Shown in pieces: positions 21,327-31,494 of a stretch of 64,000 nt of DNA (position 1 is the first letter of the stretch; the number at the start of each line of letters is the position of its first letter). Made by a program: the position numbers and the translations under genes. The notes beneath the pieces are model-generated. The model ran no database searches and was not told the origin of the DNA. It saw only the letters and a program-made list of their open reading frames with translations. Source of the DNA: Plantago major (taxonomy: Eukaryota; Streptophyta; Magnoliopsida; Lamiales; Plantaginaceae); NCBI GenBank assembly GCA_026545765.1, contig CM048840.1:29330765-29394764 (forward strand), written 5' to 3'.

Positions 21327-21571
21327 TATATCATTTTAAATCATTATTAAGTTAATTTAGTCTGTCGTGAAAAGCTCGCGAACTTTTGAACGTTCACAAA
21401 ATTACAAAGCTCGATAAGATCGTGCTTGAAATCGACTCGACTTTTATGACAATCAGGTGTTCGATAAGGGCCATGCTCAATTCAATTCGACTCGTTAGTA
21501 CCCCTAGGACATAGCTATTAGTTAGTAGCCAAATGAGAAGCCTGAAAGGTTTTTTTTGGAGCTTCTAAGTA

Positions 21572-22297
21572 CTACTTTAACCAAGGAATGCCAGATATCA
21601 CTCCAGTGGAATTTTTCTCTCACCTTGCCACTGTTGACTATGAGACAACTCAAAGAGAACAAACAATTGAAAAGTTGCAGAATGTTGCTCTAGTTGCCCA
21701 AGGAACTTCTGAAAAGAAGGAAGGCAAGGAGGTGACTGAGGATGCTCTTGCTGTAAAGCAAATGAGAAAATATGTCGATCGAGATTGAGAGAAGAAAAGC
21801 CAAAGAAAGTGAAAAAGCATCTAGCTCAAACTATCACCAAGACAAAATATATGTTATCACAAGCTCACGAACAAACCCATTTCGAGAAAGCATCTAATCG
21901 AGGAAGCAGAAATCGGAAACGATATCTGTTTCTATTGTCAGAAACCTGGTCATTTCAAGAAGGATTGCCCTGCCTTCAACAAACTAAAGACAGGTGACAA
22001 GAAAGATAGAAGAAACTTCAAGAGAAGTCATAGAGCTATGCTCACTGAAAAAGGAAAAAGATTCAACTCCAACTGGATGCTCTAGACATTGAGTCTGATT
22101 CTGAGGATGAAGACTCAGATGATTCCACCGCTTCTCCGTAAATGCAGTGTTTCTCATGAAGTGATTGACTTTGGTCAAAAGAAGAAGGAAGTGTGTGGAG
22201 TGGCTGAAGAAATCTTTCCAGATATCTCCAACATTGAACCTTGTCTAATGGCTAATGAGGTAACACATACTTCTTGTTATACTTACGAAAGGGGCAC
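21572..22297 (+). pseudogene. Stranded Copia (SIRE-like) gag fragment
   Basis: The segment aligns with 32140-32860 of the giant Copia element. It begins YFNQGMPDITPVEFFSHLAT-like, passes the zinc knuckle CX2CX4HX4C at 21927-21968 (CFYCQKPGHFKKDC) and ends at a point matching EVTNIS of that element. No LTR or pol is attached. Frame changes occur near 21775, 21850 and 22060. It starts exactly where segment B stops and ends exactly where the inverted-repeat element begins, so both edges are rearrangement junctions. Confidence 0.85.
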
Positions 22298-22476
22298 ATT
22301 AAACGCATAACACTTTTTACTAAACGCAGAACACTTTTTAACATATTGCAAAAAGTACCTGAAGTAGTATAAATATGAAAATTGGTCCCATATTTTTATT
22401 ATATTCCACAAAACCCCACATTTTCACAATTATATAATCGTAAACACATAACAACACAATACGATAACAAAAACTC

Positions 22477-22527
22477 ATGTCTTCCAAGTATTGGCCGGAC
22501 TTTGGCAACTATGACGGATCTGAAGAG
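22477..22527 (+). CDS. Short first exon upstream of the plant mobile domain gene
   Basis: ATG opens MSSKYWPDFGNYDGSEE, followed by a GT donor (GAAGAG|GTAGTA). TAGTATAAATATG about 110 bases upstream could be a TATA box. The next exon would be the plant mobile domain part that begins near 22690, but the acceptor is not certain. Confidence 0.5.
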
Positions 22528-22699
22528 GTAGTAATTTGTTCATTATCTTAATTTAATATTTTATAGGTGTTTATTATTAGTTTATTGCGTTCATATTTTT
22601 AAATTAATAAGATTTCATTAGAATTTCGGAAAAAACGCGAAAAAAACGAAAAAAACCAATACGCTATTGTGGCAGCCGGAAGCCATATACCTTCTGGCG

Positions 22700-24048
22700 A
22701 CCAGAACTGCCAAAAGTGAATCTATTAGGAATTCCTGTGCAGGGTCGTGCGGTGAAGGTGGTGACTCACGTAACAAATCGTCGAGCACTTATTGTCAACT
22801 CATATGCAAATGAATGATGCATTGGTGAGGGCCAACTAAAAGTCTTTGGTTCAAGTAGCACAATTGAGGATGCTTTAAAAGCAAACTCTACCACCCCATT
22901 CACATGCTTGCCATGTACTGTTGTGGTTGTTAGGCACATCGTTGTTTGTCGACAAGAGTAGTACAGTACCAAATGGATTTCTCTGGTTCCGAAATCAACT
23001 GGAAGAGGTTCAAACGTACGCATGGGGAGCTGCTGCACTTGCCAATCAGTATAGACAGTTGGGAATTGCATCACGTATTGACTGCAATCAAATAGATGGA
23101 TGTCTCTCACTTGTGCAGGTTTGCTAGCTCTATATAATTTTTACATTTTATCATAACTTGAAAAGAGAATACATTTTTGTTGAAGTCTTTATATGATTTC
23201 AGATGTGGATCTACAAGCACTTTCCTTCTTTTGAATCATGTAACTTGGGAACCGTCCACCAAGATCAAGATGCTCTACATCTTGCATACAGAAGTGCCTT
23301 AGACAATATTGCTTCGAATGAAGTATGTCATCACATTTGTCACGCTTGTCTTCATTATGATTGAAACTATGTTAAAATTATTTAACATACTTACCTCTTA
23401 TGTAATAGGTTATGTGGACACCATTCGGACGTGCAGCAGAGGAAGTAGTCCCCATTTCTCAATTTAGAGGAATTATTCATTGTTTAAAGATTACAGAGGC
23501 TTACATGCCAGACCGTGTTATGCGCCAGTTCGGATATCCCCAACTAATTCCACAACCACTCATACAACCAATAGTTGTCTCAAGGCCACCACAACCGGCA
23601 TTCTACAAATGTTCATATCCTGCTCAAGACTCCTTCGAGAACTTTCAAAACGTTCGATGTAATTTCCATAATCAAGCACTACGAGTGCATTACGGATATG
23701 AAAGTTTTCCAAACTACAACAAATGGTTTCACGCAAGGAGCATAGGCAAGTGACACGCCAACAAACCTTTACTCGAAGAGAACATTACCGACCATCCGAC
23801 ATGAATCCTACCGTGGTATGGTTCCTAAACATTCAATACATATACATTCACAACGTTAGCATTTCATCTCTCAATTCTTATTATGGGTCGTTTTTTATTT
23901 TGTAGAGGATACAATGGCTCATTGTGACTTGCGCATCACTGAGCCAAACAGGCGTTGTATGAGCCAAAATGACGTATTCGACATTCTCGATGAAATTTGT
24001 GAACACTTTAAAGATGTTATTCCATCATTACCTAGTCATGACATGTAA
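22700..24048 (+). pseudogene. Plant mobile domain (MAIN/MAIL-like) gene
   Basis: Plant mobile domain proteins occur as host silencing factors and inside transposons. The domain is recognised from LLGIPVQGRAV near 22725, then LLWLLGTSLFVDKS, TYAWGAAALANQYRQLGIAS and QIDGCLSLVQ. Exon a ends at 23118. Exon b (23203-23322) reads MWIYKHFPSFESCNLG to LDNIASNE. Exon c starts at 23409 with VMWTPFGRAAEE and includes the conserved PDRVMRQFGYPQLIP. GT/AG boundaries keep phase 0 between these exons. A last exon at 23906-24048 may end the protein (LPSHDM, then stop). Frame breaks around 22800-22900 and near 23751 suggest a decayed gene; an alternative is that exon structure there is misread. Confidence 0.75.
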
Positions 24049-24190
24049 TATTTTCGATTCAAGTTCGTTCGTCCGTGTTCAAGTTGTAATCTTTTATTCG
24101 AAAGAATTTCGATTCAAGTTTGAATATAATATTGAGAAATATATATACCGGATTGAATATATATATATTTAGAAAAAAAATAAAAAAAAA

Positions 24191-24290
24191 TTTTCCGGAC
24201 CGGATCTGGATCTGGCGGCCAGTTGTGAATCGCCGGGTGTGATACCCGGATTCACAATTTAAACAAAATCCGCCCGTCCGGAAATTTTTT
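24191..24290. repeat. GC-rich palindrome cassette
   Basis: AAAATTTTCCGGAC at the left is answered by GTCCGGAAATTTTT at the right, and the middle holds GGTGTGATACCCGG-type inner palindromes. It is the counterpart of the cassettes at 8760, 15031 and 16089. Confidence 0.7.
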
Positions 24291-24570
24291 TTTTTTAATT
24301 ATGTATATAGTGTTCAAATATTTAGGTATTTTATAATTTTGTTCCAATAAGCAAAGTTTGTTAAAAAATTTCGATGTTTTTAATTGTTGTAATTCGGGAT
24401 GAATCGTGCATGTTAATGTTATTGTGTTCGCGTAAACGAGTTATTACAATTTTACGTTAATGTTATACGATTTTTTTAAGTTAGGGGCATTTTGGGCAAG
24501 TACTCAAATAATTGGTGCTGCGTTTAGCCGAATTGGTGCTGCGTTTAACAACTCTCTTTATTTATTACTA

Positions 24571-24820
24571 TTCCTTCCGTCCCGTAGAACTTCAGACATT
24601 TGACATTTTTAACTGTGTCATTGAACTTCATACATTATTAAAAAAGAAAGCTATCCCACACCCAACGAATAATAAATAATCTCAAATTTACACATAAATT
24701 ACACCTTTTTCCACTCAAAGTACACTTTTGTCCACTTTTTTCATACTTTTATCATTACTTAACTTTTCGCATAAAACTGCGCGCTAACCCTAATGTATGA
24801 AGTTCTCCGGGCGGAGGGAG
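24571..24820. mobile_element. Stowaway-like MITE (GAACTTCA type), copy 2
   Basis: Duplicate of 17635-17874 within segment A, with TA at both ends. Confidence 0.7.
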
Positions 24821-24886
24821 TAATACTTTATATTTAACTTTTATTCACTAACTTAATCCAGATCCACAATTCTATTTGAAAGATTA

Positions 24887-25474
24887 TGTTATAGAAATAG
24901 GTTTGGAAGCATCGAAGAGAGTGGGAAAGATCTTGAAGAATTTAAAGATGGAAGACAAGATATCTTAAAGAAAGAATTTTGAGATTCTAATAGAAGAACT
25001 TCGACAAGGCAACAAGATGTATGAAGTATCTCTTTTAGACGTTCTTGAACATGATAAATAGAAGAGATGATTCATAGTGTGAAGATACGCAAGTGAAGAG
25101 CAATAAGGCTAGAGTCTAGATTAATTCATACTCTCACTTGTATTCTATCTAAGTTTAGCTAGACTTTGTTATTGCTTTTTGCATCGGGTGTTTGATCTCG
25201 ATAACTTAAATTGTTTTAGGTGAGTGATACTAGAGTATGTGAAACTATTCTGCTATTTAATTGTGTTCAATTCTAGTTTTCAATTTATGAAAGTTTGAAT
25301 CTAGTTTTTATAAATTCACTTTTCATTGACAACTGATATTTTGTCTAAGGCACGATAGATATATTTATATACCTGCTAAAACTTATTTTGTTCTTCAAAG
25401 TTTACATTCCACTGTGTTATGTTTATTGTTTTAGTTCAAGTTACAATACTATTGGTTCAACATTGATTCCAACA
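24887..25474 (+). mobile_element. Possible solo LTR (588 bp), copy 2
   Basis: Duplicate of 17941-18528, with the same TGTTATAG...CCAACA ends. Confidence 0.4.
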
Positions 25475-26312
25475 GTGTTGTGGTAAGTTAAGAGTACAAT
25501 ATCCCGGTCCTTTATTTATTTCAATTAGAATGTACGGCTCATGTATCTCACTACTTGTCATTTCAATTAAAGAAATTTAACGTAGTATATGAAATGGACG
25601 GGTAACCTTCATGTAGTATATAAATGGACTTAGCCATTGAAAAGTATATAAATGGATCCGTTACATTAAAAAAAAAAAAAAATCCTTAAATTACACATGT
25701 TTAGTTTTTTCTTCTTCTAATAATATTCTGGAGCAATAAGTTACAAATTCATGACTTATTCAACAGTCTATTCATAGGTCAATGGATATATTATTATATA
25801 TGGTTGGTAAACCATTACTTTCTTGTATAAAAAATACCCTTCTTAGAAGGTCTATATATACACATTCGATTATTATACTATTAATTATGTTATCTACAAG
25901 AGTGAAAGTTTTGAAAAATTAAACTGTTTATTGGTGGTCTGATTCTTTAAGAAATCTTTTAAGTGTTAGAGATGATCGTGAGGTGTACCAGGAGAAGGTG
26001 TTAATATATCCGTGGATAACTTAATATAATATACTTAGTCCGCACAGGGAATATATACCCAATTATTACCCATATTTTCATTTTTCCAAACCCGATACCC
26101 CCTTGGTACCTTTTGCATTTTGAATTTTACAATTTCACGAGCAAAACAATTCACGCACATTAATTCATTTCATATGATTATGCTCGACTAAATTCATGTT
26201 CGTTTAGTAATAATGATATAATAATTTAGTATTTAGGCTCTGTTCTATTCATTGTTTATCTGAAAACTCATTAATTCAGTTCGGATCAGTTCAGTTCAGT
26301 TATTAAATAGTA

Positions 26313-26544
26313 CTCCCTCCATTTCAGAGAAAGTGTTACAATTTGGATTTGCACCAATTTTAAGAAAAAGTAGAAAGTACAAGTGCCCCCCCTATTATTA
26401 GAGATTAACTAAGTGGCATATTGTAATAAAATTGAAAGGCATGGAGTTTTATTATTTAACTAGTTTTCATAAATGGAAATTGTAACACTTTTAGTGAAAC
26501 GCCGAAAACGAAAAATTGTAACACTTTCTCTGAAATGGAGGGAG
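26313..26544. mobile_element. Stowaway-like MITE (GTGTTACAATTT type), copy 2
   Basis: Duplicate of 19359-19590, with TA at both ends. Confidence 0.8.
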
Positions 26545-27172
26545 TAATGTTTTTCAATTTTCACGTCCTAAAAAATAGGAGAAGTTAAGGAACGGTTTAC
26601 AGAGAGGTTTAGTCTCTGTTTAGTACTAGTTTACCATGAGCTTATTTTTTAAATAAACATATCATGTAAACGCCTAACTAGAAGCTGATAAACTAACTGA
26701 TCTGATAAACTTGTCCAGTAAGCTCATAAGAAAATAAGCCTGTAATTTATTTTTACATACTATATCTAATAAATTATCTAACTTGTCATCTAATTAATTT
26801 ACTAAAAACTTATATAAAAATCAACAAGTATAGCTGATAATTATTCAACAAAAAGAGGTTAGCATGGTCGCATTCATATATGTATAAGAACATTTCCAAA
26901 GAAAGGATTTCCGAGGGCTTTTTTATTACTTAGAAGCTCCAAAAAAAAACCTTTGAGGCTTCTCATTTGGCTACTAACTAATAGCTATGTCCTAGGGGTA
27001 CTAACGATTCGAATTGAATTGAGCATGGCCCTTATCGAACACCTGATTGTCATAAAAGTCGAGTCGATTTCAAGCACGATCTTATCGAGCTTTGTAATTA
27101 TGTGAACGTTCAAAAGTTCGCGAGCTTTTCACGACAGACTAAATTAACTTAATAATGATTTAAAATGATATA

Positions 27173-27428
27173 CTCCCTTCGTTCTTTTTAAAGGTTTACC
27201 TTTTGCCATTTCGGGAGTTTTTTTTTTAAAGTTTATCGTTTCCTTTTTTAAAAACCCACTACCTGTACTTATTAATTTTTTAAACACTCTCTTTCATACT
27301 TTATCTATTCTCTCACTTAATTTTCCTATTATTCATTTTACTTTTCACCACTTACTTAATATTTTATTCATTTTTTTTTAAAATTTACACAAAACCAAAA
27401 GATAAACCTTGTAAAAGAACGGAGGGAG
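27173..27428. mobile_element. Stowaway-like MITE (CTCCCTCCGTTCTT type), copy 2
   Basis: Inverted duplicate of 21069-21326, with TA at both ends. Confidence 0.8.
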
Positions 27429-27567
27429 TATTTAGCTTAAGAACAGTATTTAATTTGTTCATAAATAAATATTTTTTCAATATTAATATGTTACTTAATT
27501 TTTTGAATACAAAATATAAAACCACATAAAATTATTTGTAGTATATATTTTTAAATATAACTATAAA

Positions 27568-27833
27568 CTAGTTAATGGCCCGTCGATACTCGACGGGTAT
27601 GGTGAAAAATAAATCATAGTATCTACGTGGAACTCCACAATTACAATAACACTTGCAATTTGCAAGCATCTAAAAACTTAGAGTCGGTGAGAATTTATTA
27701 CTAATTAGAATCATCAAAAGTTCATACAAAAACAACTCATACATGTGACTGTTGGAAAAAAATAATTTTAATGAAAATTGATACTCTCGATATAGATGTA
27801 ATATACTTATAAGTCTCTTTTATATAATAGTGA
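27568..27833 (-). mobile_element. Non-autonomous mini-Helitron, copy 2
   Basis: Inverted duplicate of 20662-20928. On the minus strand it runs from TCACTATTATATAAAAG to the same hairpin and CTAG end. Confidence 0.7.
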
Positions 27834-29109
27834 TAAACTTGTTAAACACTTATTTACGCAACATATTGATAATTATATCATATGCATTCGCATATAGGCC
27901 TCTGTAAATGGGTAGCAACTAATACAAAGCTGACTCAAACATGTTAAAACTCGACAACTTATCTTCACCTGAAACCCATTACAAAGAACTCCCCCAATTC
28001 AAAACATTTTACTTGGTGGATGGGTGCTACCCAAAATTTTCGCCTTGAGGTCCCCCTCCCCCGCCCCTCCGCGACCAAAACATCAATTCACAAAAACGGG
28101 TTCTGGGTCTTCCAGATTTTAACGGATTTATCACTTGTTAACAATTACGGGTCGGGTACCGGTCCCGTAACCAATTTAAAATTAGCGGATTCCCATATGA
28201 GGATAATTAATGAGTCAGTTACTACATATATATTACTCCCATTTTCTGCACAAATCAATACATACATAACATTTCTATTGGTGACCATGAATAGAGAAAC
28301 ATTAACTGATTGTAGTCTAATATTGGTGTGAAGATGTACATTCTGGCGTGAGAAATAGATTCTCCCTAACTAATTTTGATTATCGCCATGGCAAAGTAAA
28401 TGGATATAGGGGACTATCTCTTATTGAAGTTGAGAGGGGAGTTTGATTTGTATGATGGCTTATCATCACCTTAAGAATGATATACTTTTGTCCTGCATTT
28501 ATTCCATACATCACTTTTGCCTTGATTATATGCTTCCCAAGAGTAGTAACTCATAGTCCCATGACATTGCACAACTTTAAAGCCTACTCAATATCCTCAA
28601 AAGCATGACCATATATCCAACTTTTAGCACAACCTATGATTAGTTGCACATGAACAATTAATCATATCAAGGAATTCGATTGAGAAGACAACTTCCAATA
28701 TAGTCTTTTAAACGGGCCAGGTTCTATCCAACCCCATGCAAACCCGCATAATACTCATTCTAAATAATGGCGTTCGAGTCCGGATCGGATATACACCCAA
28801 ACATATTCCATACCCGTGAAACATGACCCCAACCTAACACGATCTCCCAACCCGATAACCCCCCCTCCGCAACATAGTTTACGATTATGTTTGTGAATCA
28901 ATCACAAAATTTAGTAGTGGGTGCCGGGTGGGGTCGTTTGGACCCACCAATTCATAAACATGTGAAAAAATTATATTATTTTTTTTGGGATTGGAAGGGA
29001 CGCGCCTACCCGCAAACAAATATCACTAAAACTTGTAAAAAATTATGTTAGTGAAATAATAATATTTTTTGGGGATGGAGCACCCAAACCGCCCAAAAAG
29101 TAATCATGT

Positions 29110-29207
29110 GAACGTTTGAAAAATGATTTCAGTAAAATACAAATTTATATATTTTGGTGAACGTTTGAAAAATAATTTCAGTAAAATACAAATTTATATA
29201 TTTTGGG
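29110..29207. repeat. Tandem duplication, 49-bp unit
   Basis: AACGTTTGAAAAATGATTTC and the following bases occur twice in a row with one visible difference. Confidence 0.9.
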
Positions 29208-29410
29208 TTTATAAGGTTGGTCCAGATATGCCCCCCCCCCCCCAAATGAAATAGGAAAACCAAATTCACTGTAACATGTGAAATGGTGATTGTTTTTTGG
29301 GGTTCCCTAGGTAGGATTGTTGGACAACGATCGAGTTTTGCAATTTTGTATTCATTTTTATTTAGTTTCAGGGGGTTCATTTTTCTAAACTCATACAGGT
29401 TAATTAATGC

Positions 29411-29740
29411 TTAACCTCTTAGGATTGGGTACATGTTGATGACTCTTATGATATTTATCGGGTTCCACCTGTTGGGAGTTAAACGGGTTGGGTCATTGGA
29501 CATTACATGTGTAACATATTCCAATCCACTAAAAACATCATCCAATTTGTTTATGCTATCTATATTTAAGCATTTGACAAAGTCTCCAAGCACTAATGAG
29601 ATATCATATTGATTGATCTCATTCTTACCTATTCTTTCTACACTAAAGTAATCGACACATGCACCGGACATGCTCGACATAATATATTCAATGATCTCAT
29701 CGAAGATGTCAAATATATGGGTTGTCTTACCCAGACCCAA
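29411..29740 (-). CDS. Unrecognised 109-residue ORF
   Basis: The frame begins MGLGKTTHIFDIFDEIIEY and includes LGDFVKCLNIDSINKLDDVF and MSNDPTRLTPNRWN. No family is recognised. GLGKTT resembles a phosphate-binding loop, but the rest does not support an ATPase. Its start lies 22 bases from the Copia insertion. If the Copia element is removed, the frame could be extended upstream into 51290-51400 across one stop. It may be a remnant of a host gene cut by the insertion or a chance ORF. Confidence 0.2.
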   Translation of the reverse strand: MGLGKTTHIFDIFDEIIEYIMSSMSGACVDYFSVERIGKNEINQYDISLVLGDFVKCLNIDSINKLDDVFSGLEYVTHVMSNDPTRLTPNRWNPINIIRVINMYPILRG

Positions 29741-30438
29741 ATCTTAGTAGGACGATGTATGTGTTAGGAATATCTGTTTAGATTTTGACCAGCAACCTAA
29801 TGACTTATCTTAGCACATAAAGGTGGTTAGTACTCTTGGTTCACTTGAACACTGTAAAAGAGGAAAATCACTAAGTATGTTAGTCTAGCAAATCTTGTAT
29901 AGGATGTTAGGTCTCTGAATGTAATTTTTATATCTTTAAAGAAGACCAAGAAGAAGGCATCCAGCAGGAGAAGTTCAACAATTTTTGAAGTTTTGAAGAC
30001 TGCACAAGATTGCTGAAGACAAAGGTTATCAGATACCTATGTCCAGATATCTTTGATAAACAAGTGTTTCTCAATAAACAAGTTTTGCAAAAGATATCTG
30101 AGAACGTAAGGTTTCTGAACGAGGAAAAGTGCCCACAGATATCTACACTCAGATACCCTAGATAAAAACTATGTTTCTGGGAAACAATGTCTCAACAGGT
30201 ATCTAAAAATGAGAAGGTCTCTGGAAAGGGACATGAAATGCTTCAGAAAGCGTGCATAGTTCCGTTGGCACTACAGGACAAAAATAGTACAATGTAATAA
30301 ATGCACAGACAGAGACATCTGAACAAAAGAGGAAATCTCTGAAAAGAGACAACGTCTTATGCAGTACTATTTTCATATATCAGTAGTTTGAATTTCACTA
30401 AGCCTAACGGATACTATTCAAACGGCATGATTTTCAAC

Positions 30439-30446
30439 TATAAATA
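30439..30446 (+). promoter_or_regulatory. TATA box of 5' LTR
   Basis: CTATAAATAT in the middle of the LTR. The same box is at 50327-50334 in the 3' LTR. Transcription of the element probably begins some 30 bases downstream. Confidence 0.6.
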
Positions 30447-30861
30447 TCATCACTTAGAATGCTTGAAATACACACTGAACTCACTGAAAATACCAAGCTT
30501 CTCTGATAATACAACTAGTGGTATCTTTCTCTCAAGCATACAAGCCTTCAACCTACTTATTCTTCAACTTACAATTGCGACTAAGCTCTTGAATTCTAAG
30601 TAGCACGAAAGTTCTAAGTGTCCTGATCCTTAACAAGCATTGCTATATGTGAAGGAGTTGAATCAAAAGATCAAGTATCTGAGATTCATTCTCTAGAACA
30701 TTTATCATAGACTTGGGTCAGTAAAGAACATATCACCACACATTGTGAAGTGTGTTAAGTGACTCTTGTTCAATAAGGTAGTATTACATAACTGTAGAAG
30801 TTATTAATCTACCAAACCTGACAAACTACCTTAACCAACACCTTAAACGGCGTGGAGTACA

Positions 30862-31012
30862 GGAAGTACTTAGTTTGGGAAACTAAGGAATAACTCCAAG
30901 GTTACTGAGCATAGGAAGTACTTAGTTTGGGAAACTAAGGAATAACTCAAAGGTTTCTGAGTATAGGAAGTACTTGGCTGAGAAAGCCGGGGAATAACTC
31001 AGGGGGAACACG
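30862..31012 (+). repeat. Three 52-bp hairpin repeats in 5' LTR
   Basis: GGAAGTACTT recurs at 30862, 30914 and 30966. The first two units contain the hairpin CTTAGTTTGGGAAACTAAG, and the third has a changed but still self-complementary version (GGCTGAGAAAGCC). The array lies in the transcribed part of the LTR. The same array is at about 50747-50895. Confidence 0.85.
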
Positions 31013-31378
31013 TGGTTGGGAACTTAGTGTATTTAGGAATTGAGAGAAGATATTTGTAAGGTGAACTCAATTATCTGTCTTAGTGGATTCTAGGTCTGAG
31101 AAAGGCCGAAGTGGATTAGTTGAAGGATTACGCCACCTTCAGATACCACTATAAGGATCAGTGTTATTTACTTTCTGCAATTTATTACTTGCTTTATTTA
31201 CCTTGCTGAGCATTTACACATATCTTGCTGAGCATGTGCACTTATCACAGAAAAGTCTTCCGCTCTCTGAAATTAAGTATCAGATATCTGAGAAATTGTG
31301 TTTATCGACAAAAGTTGTAAAAGACTATTCACCCCCCCCCCCTAGTCTTTTCCCTTTGCCGTTATCTGGACCAACAAG

Positions 31379-31390
31379 TGGTATCAAAGC
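31379..31390 (+). promoter_or_regulatory. Primer-binding site (initiator Met tRNA type)
   Basis: TGGTATCAAAGC follows the LTR after two bases. It differs by one base from TGGTATCAGAGC, the usual Copia primer site complementary to initiator methionine tRNA. Confidence 0.85.
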
Positions 31391-31494
31391 AGGAGGTTCC
31401 CAAGCCTTCTGCACTGAACCTAGATCCCAGATAAGTTCCCACTAACTGCTTTTCACCTACACTTGATTTGTCTGTTTAGTGTGTTTGCTGCAGG

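Larger units (their letters stand above)
19960..21571 (+). repeat. Duplicated segment B, copy 1
   Basis: About 1.6 kb that recurs in reverse orientation at 26927-28525. It contains a mini-Helitron and a MITE. A 15-base G run at 20488-20502 is only five bases in the other copy. No gene is recognised. Confidence 0.9.
22298..24549 (+). mobile_element. Mutator-like inverted-repeat element carrying a plant mobile domain gene
   Basis: The left end ATTAAACGCATAACAC, with a second AAACGCA motif inside, pairs with the right end GGTGCTGCGTTTAAC, which has its own internal copy. The first 330 bases match the foldback arm at 14657. The interior holds a short first exon, a multi-exon plant mobile domain gene and a palindromic GC-rich block. 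No transposase is seen, so movement would depend on another element. Confidence 0.65.
24556..26926 (+). repeat. Duplicated segment A, copy 2
   Basis: Direct repeat of 17610-19959. It starts immediately after the inverted-repeat element and ends at the same GAGGGCTT junction as copy 1, where segment B follows in the opposite orientation. Confidence 0.9.
26927..28525 (-). repeat. Duplicated segment B, copy 2, inverted
   Basis: Reverse complement of 19960-21571 along its whole length, including the Helitron, the MITE and the outermost bases (CTTAGAAGCTCC at the left, TTGCCTTGA at the right). The stretch around 28150, GGGTCGGGTACCGGTCCCGT, differs from copy 1, where the same place reads differently and shorter. 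Confidence 0.9.
28526..29761. other. Intergenic up to the giant Copia insertion
   Basis: AT-rich host spacer. It holds a 49-bp tandem duplication (29110-29207), a run of 13 C near 29229-29241 and an unrecognised minus-strand ORF (29411-29740). The Copia element is inserted at the right edge after GTATG (29757-29761). Confidence 0.6.
29762..31376 (+). repeat. 5' LTR of giant Copia element
   Basis: 1615 bp, matching 49666-51289 with a few per cent of scattered differences. It contains a TATA box, three 52-bp hairpin repeats, recurring AGATATCT words and a C12 run near its end. Confidence 0.95.

Noticed and set aside
28020..28331. 103-residue ORF in inverted segment B
   Set aside because: The counterpart in segment B copy 1 is broken and the peptide resembles no family; the region looks non-coding in both copies.
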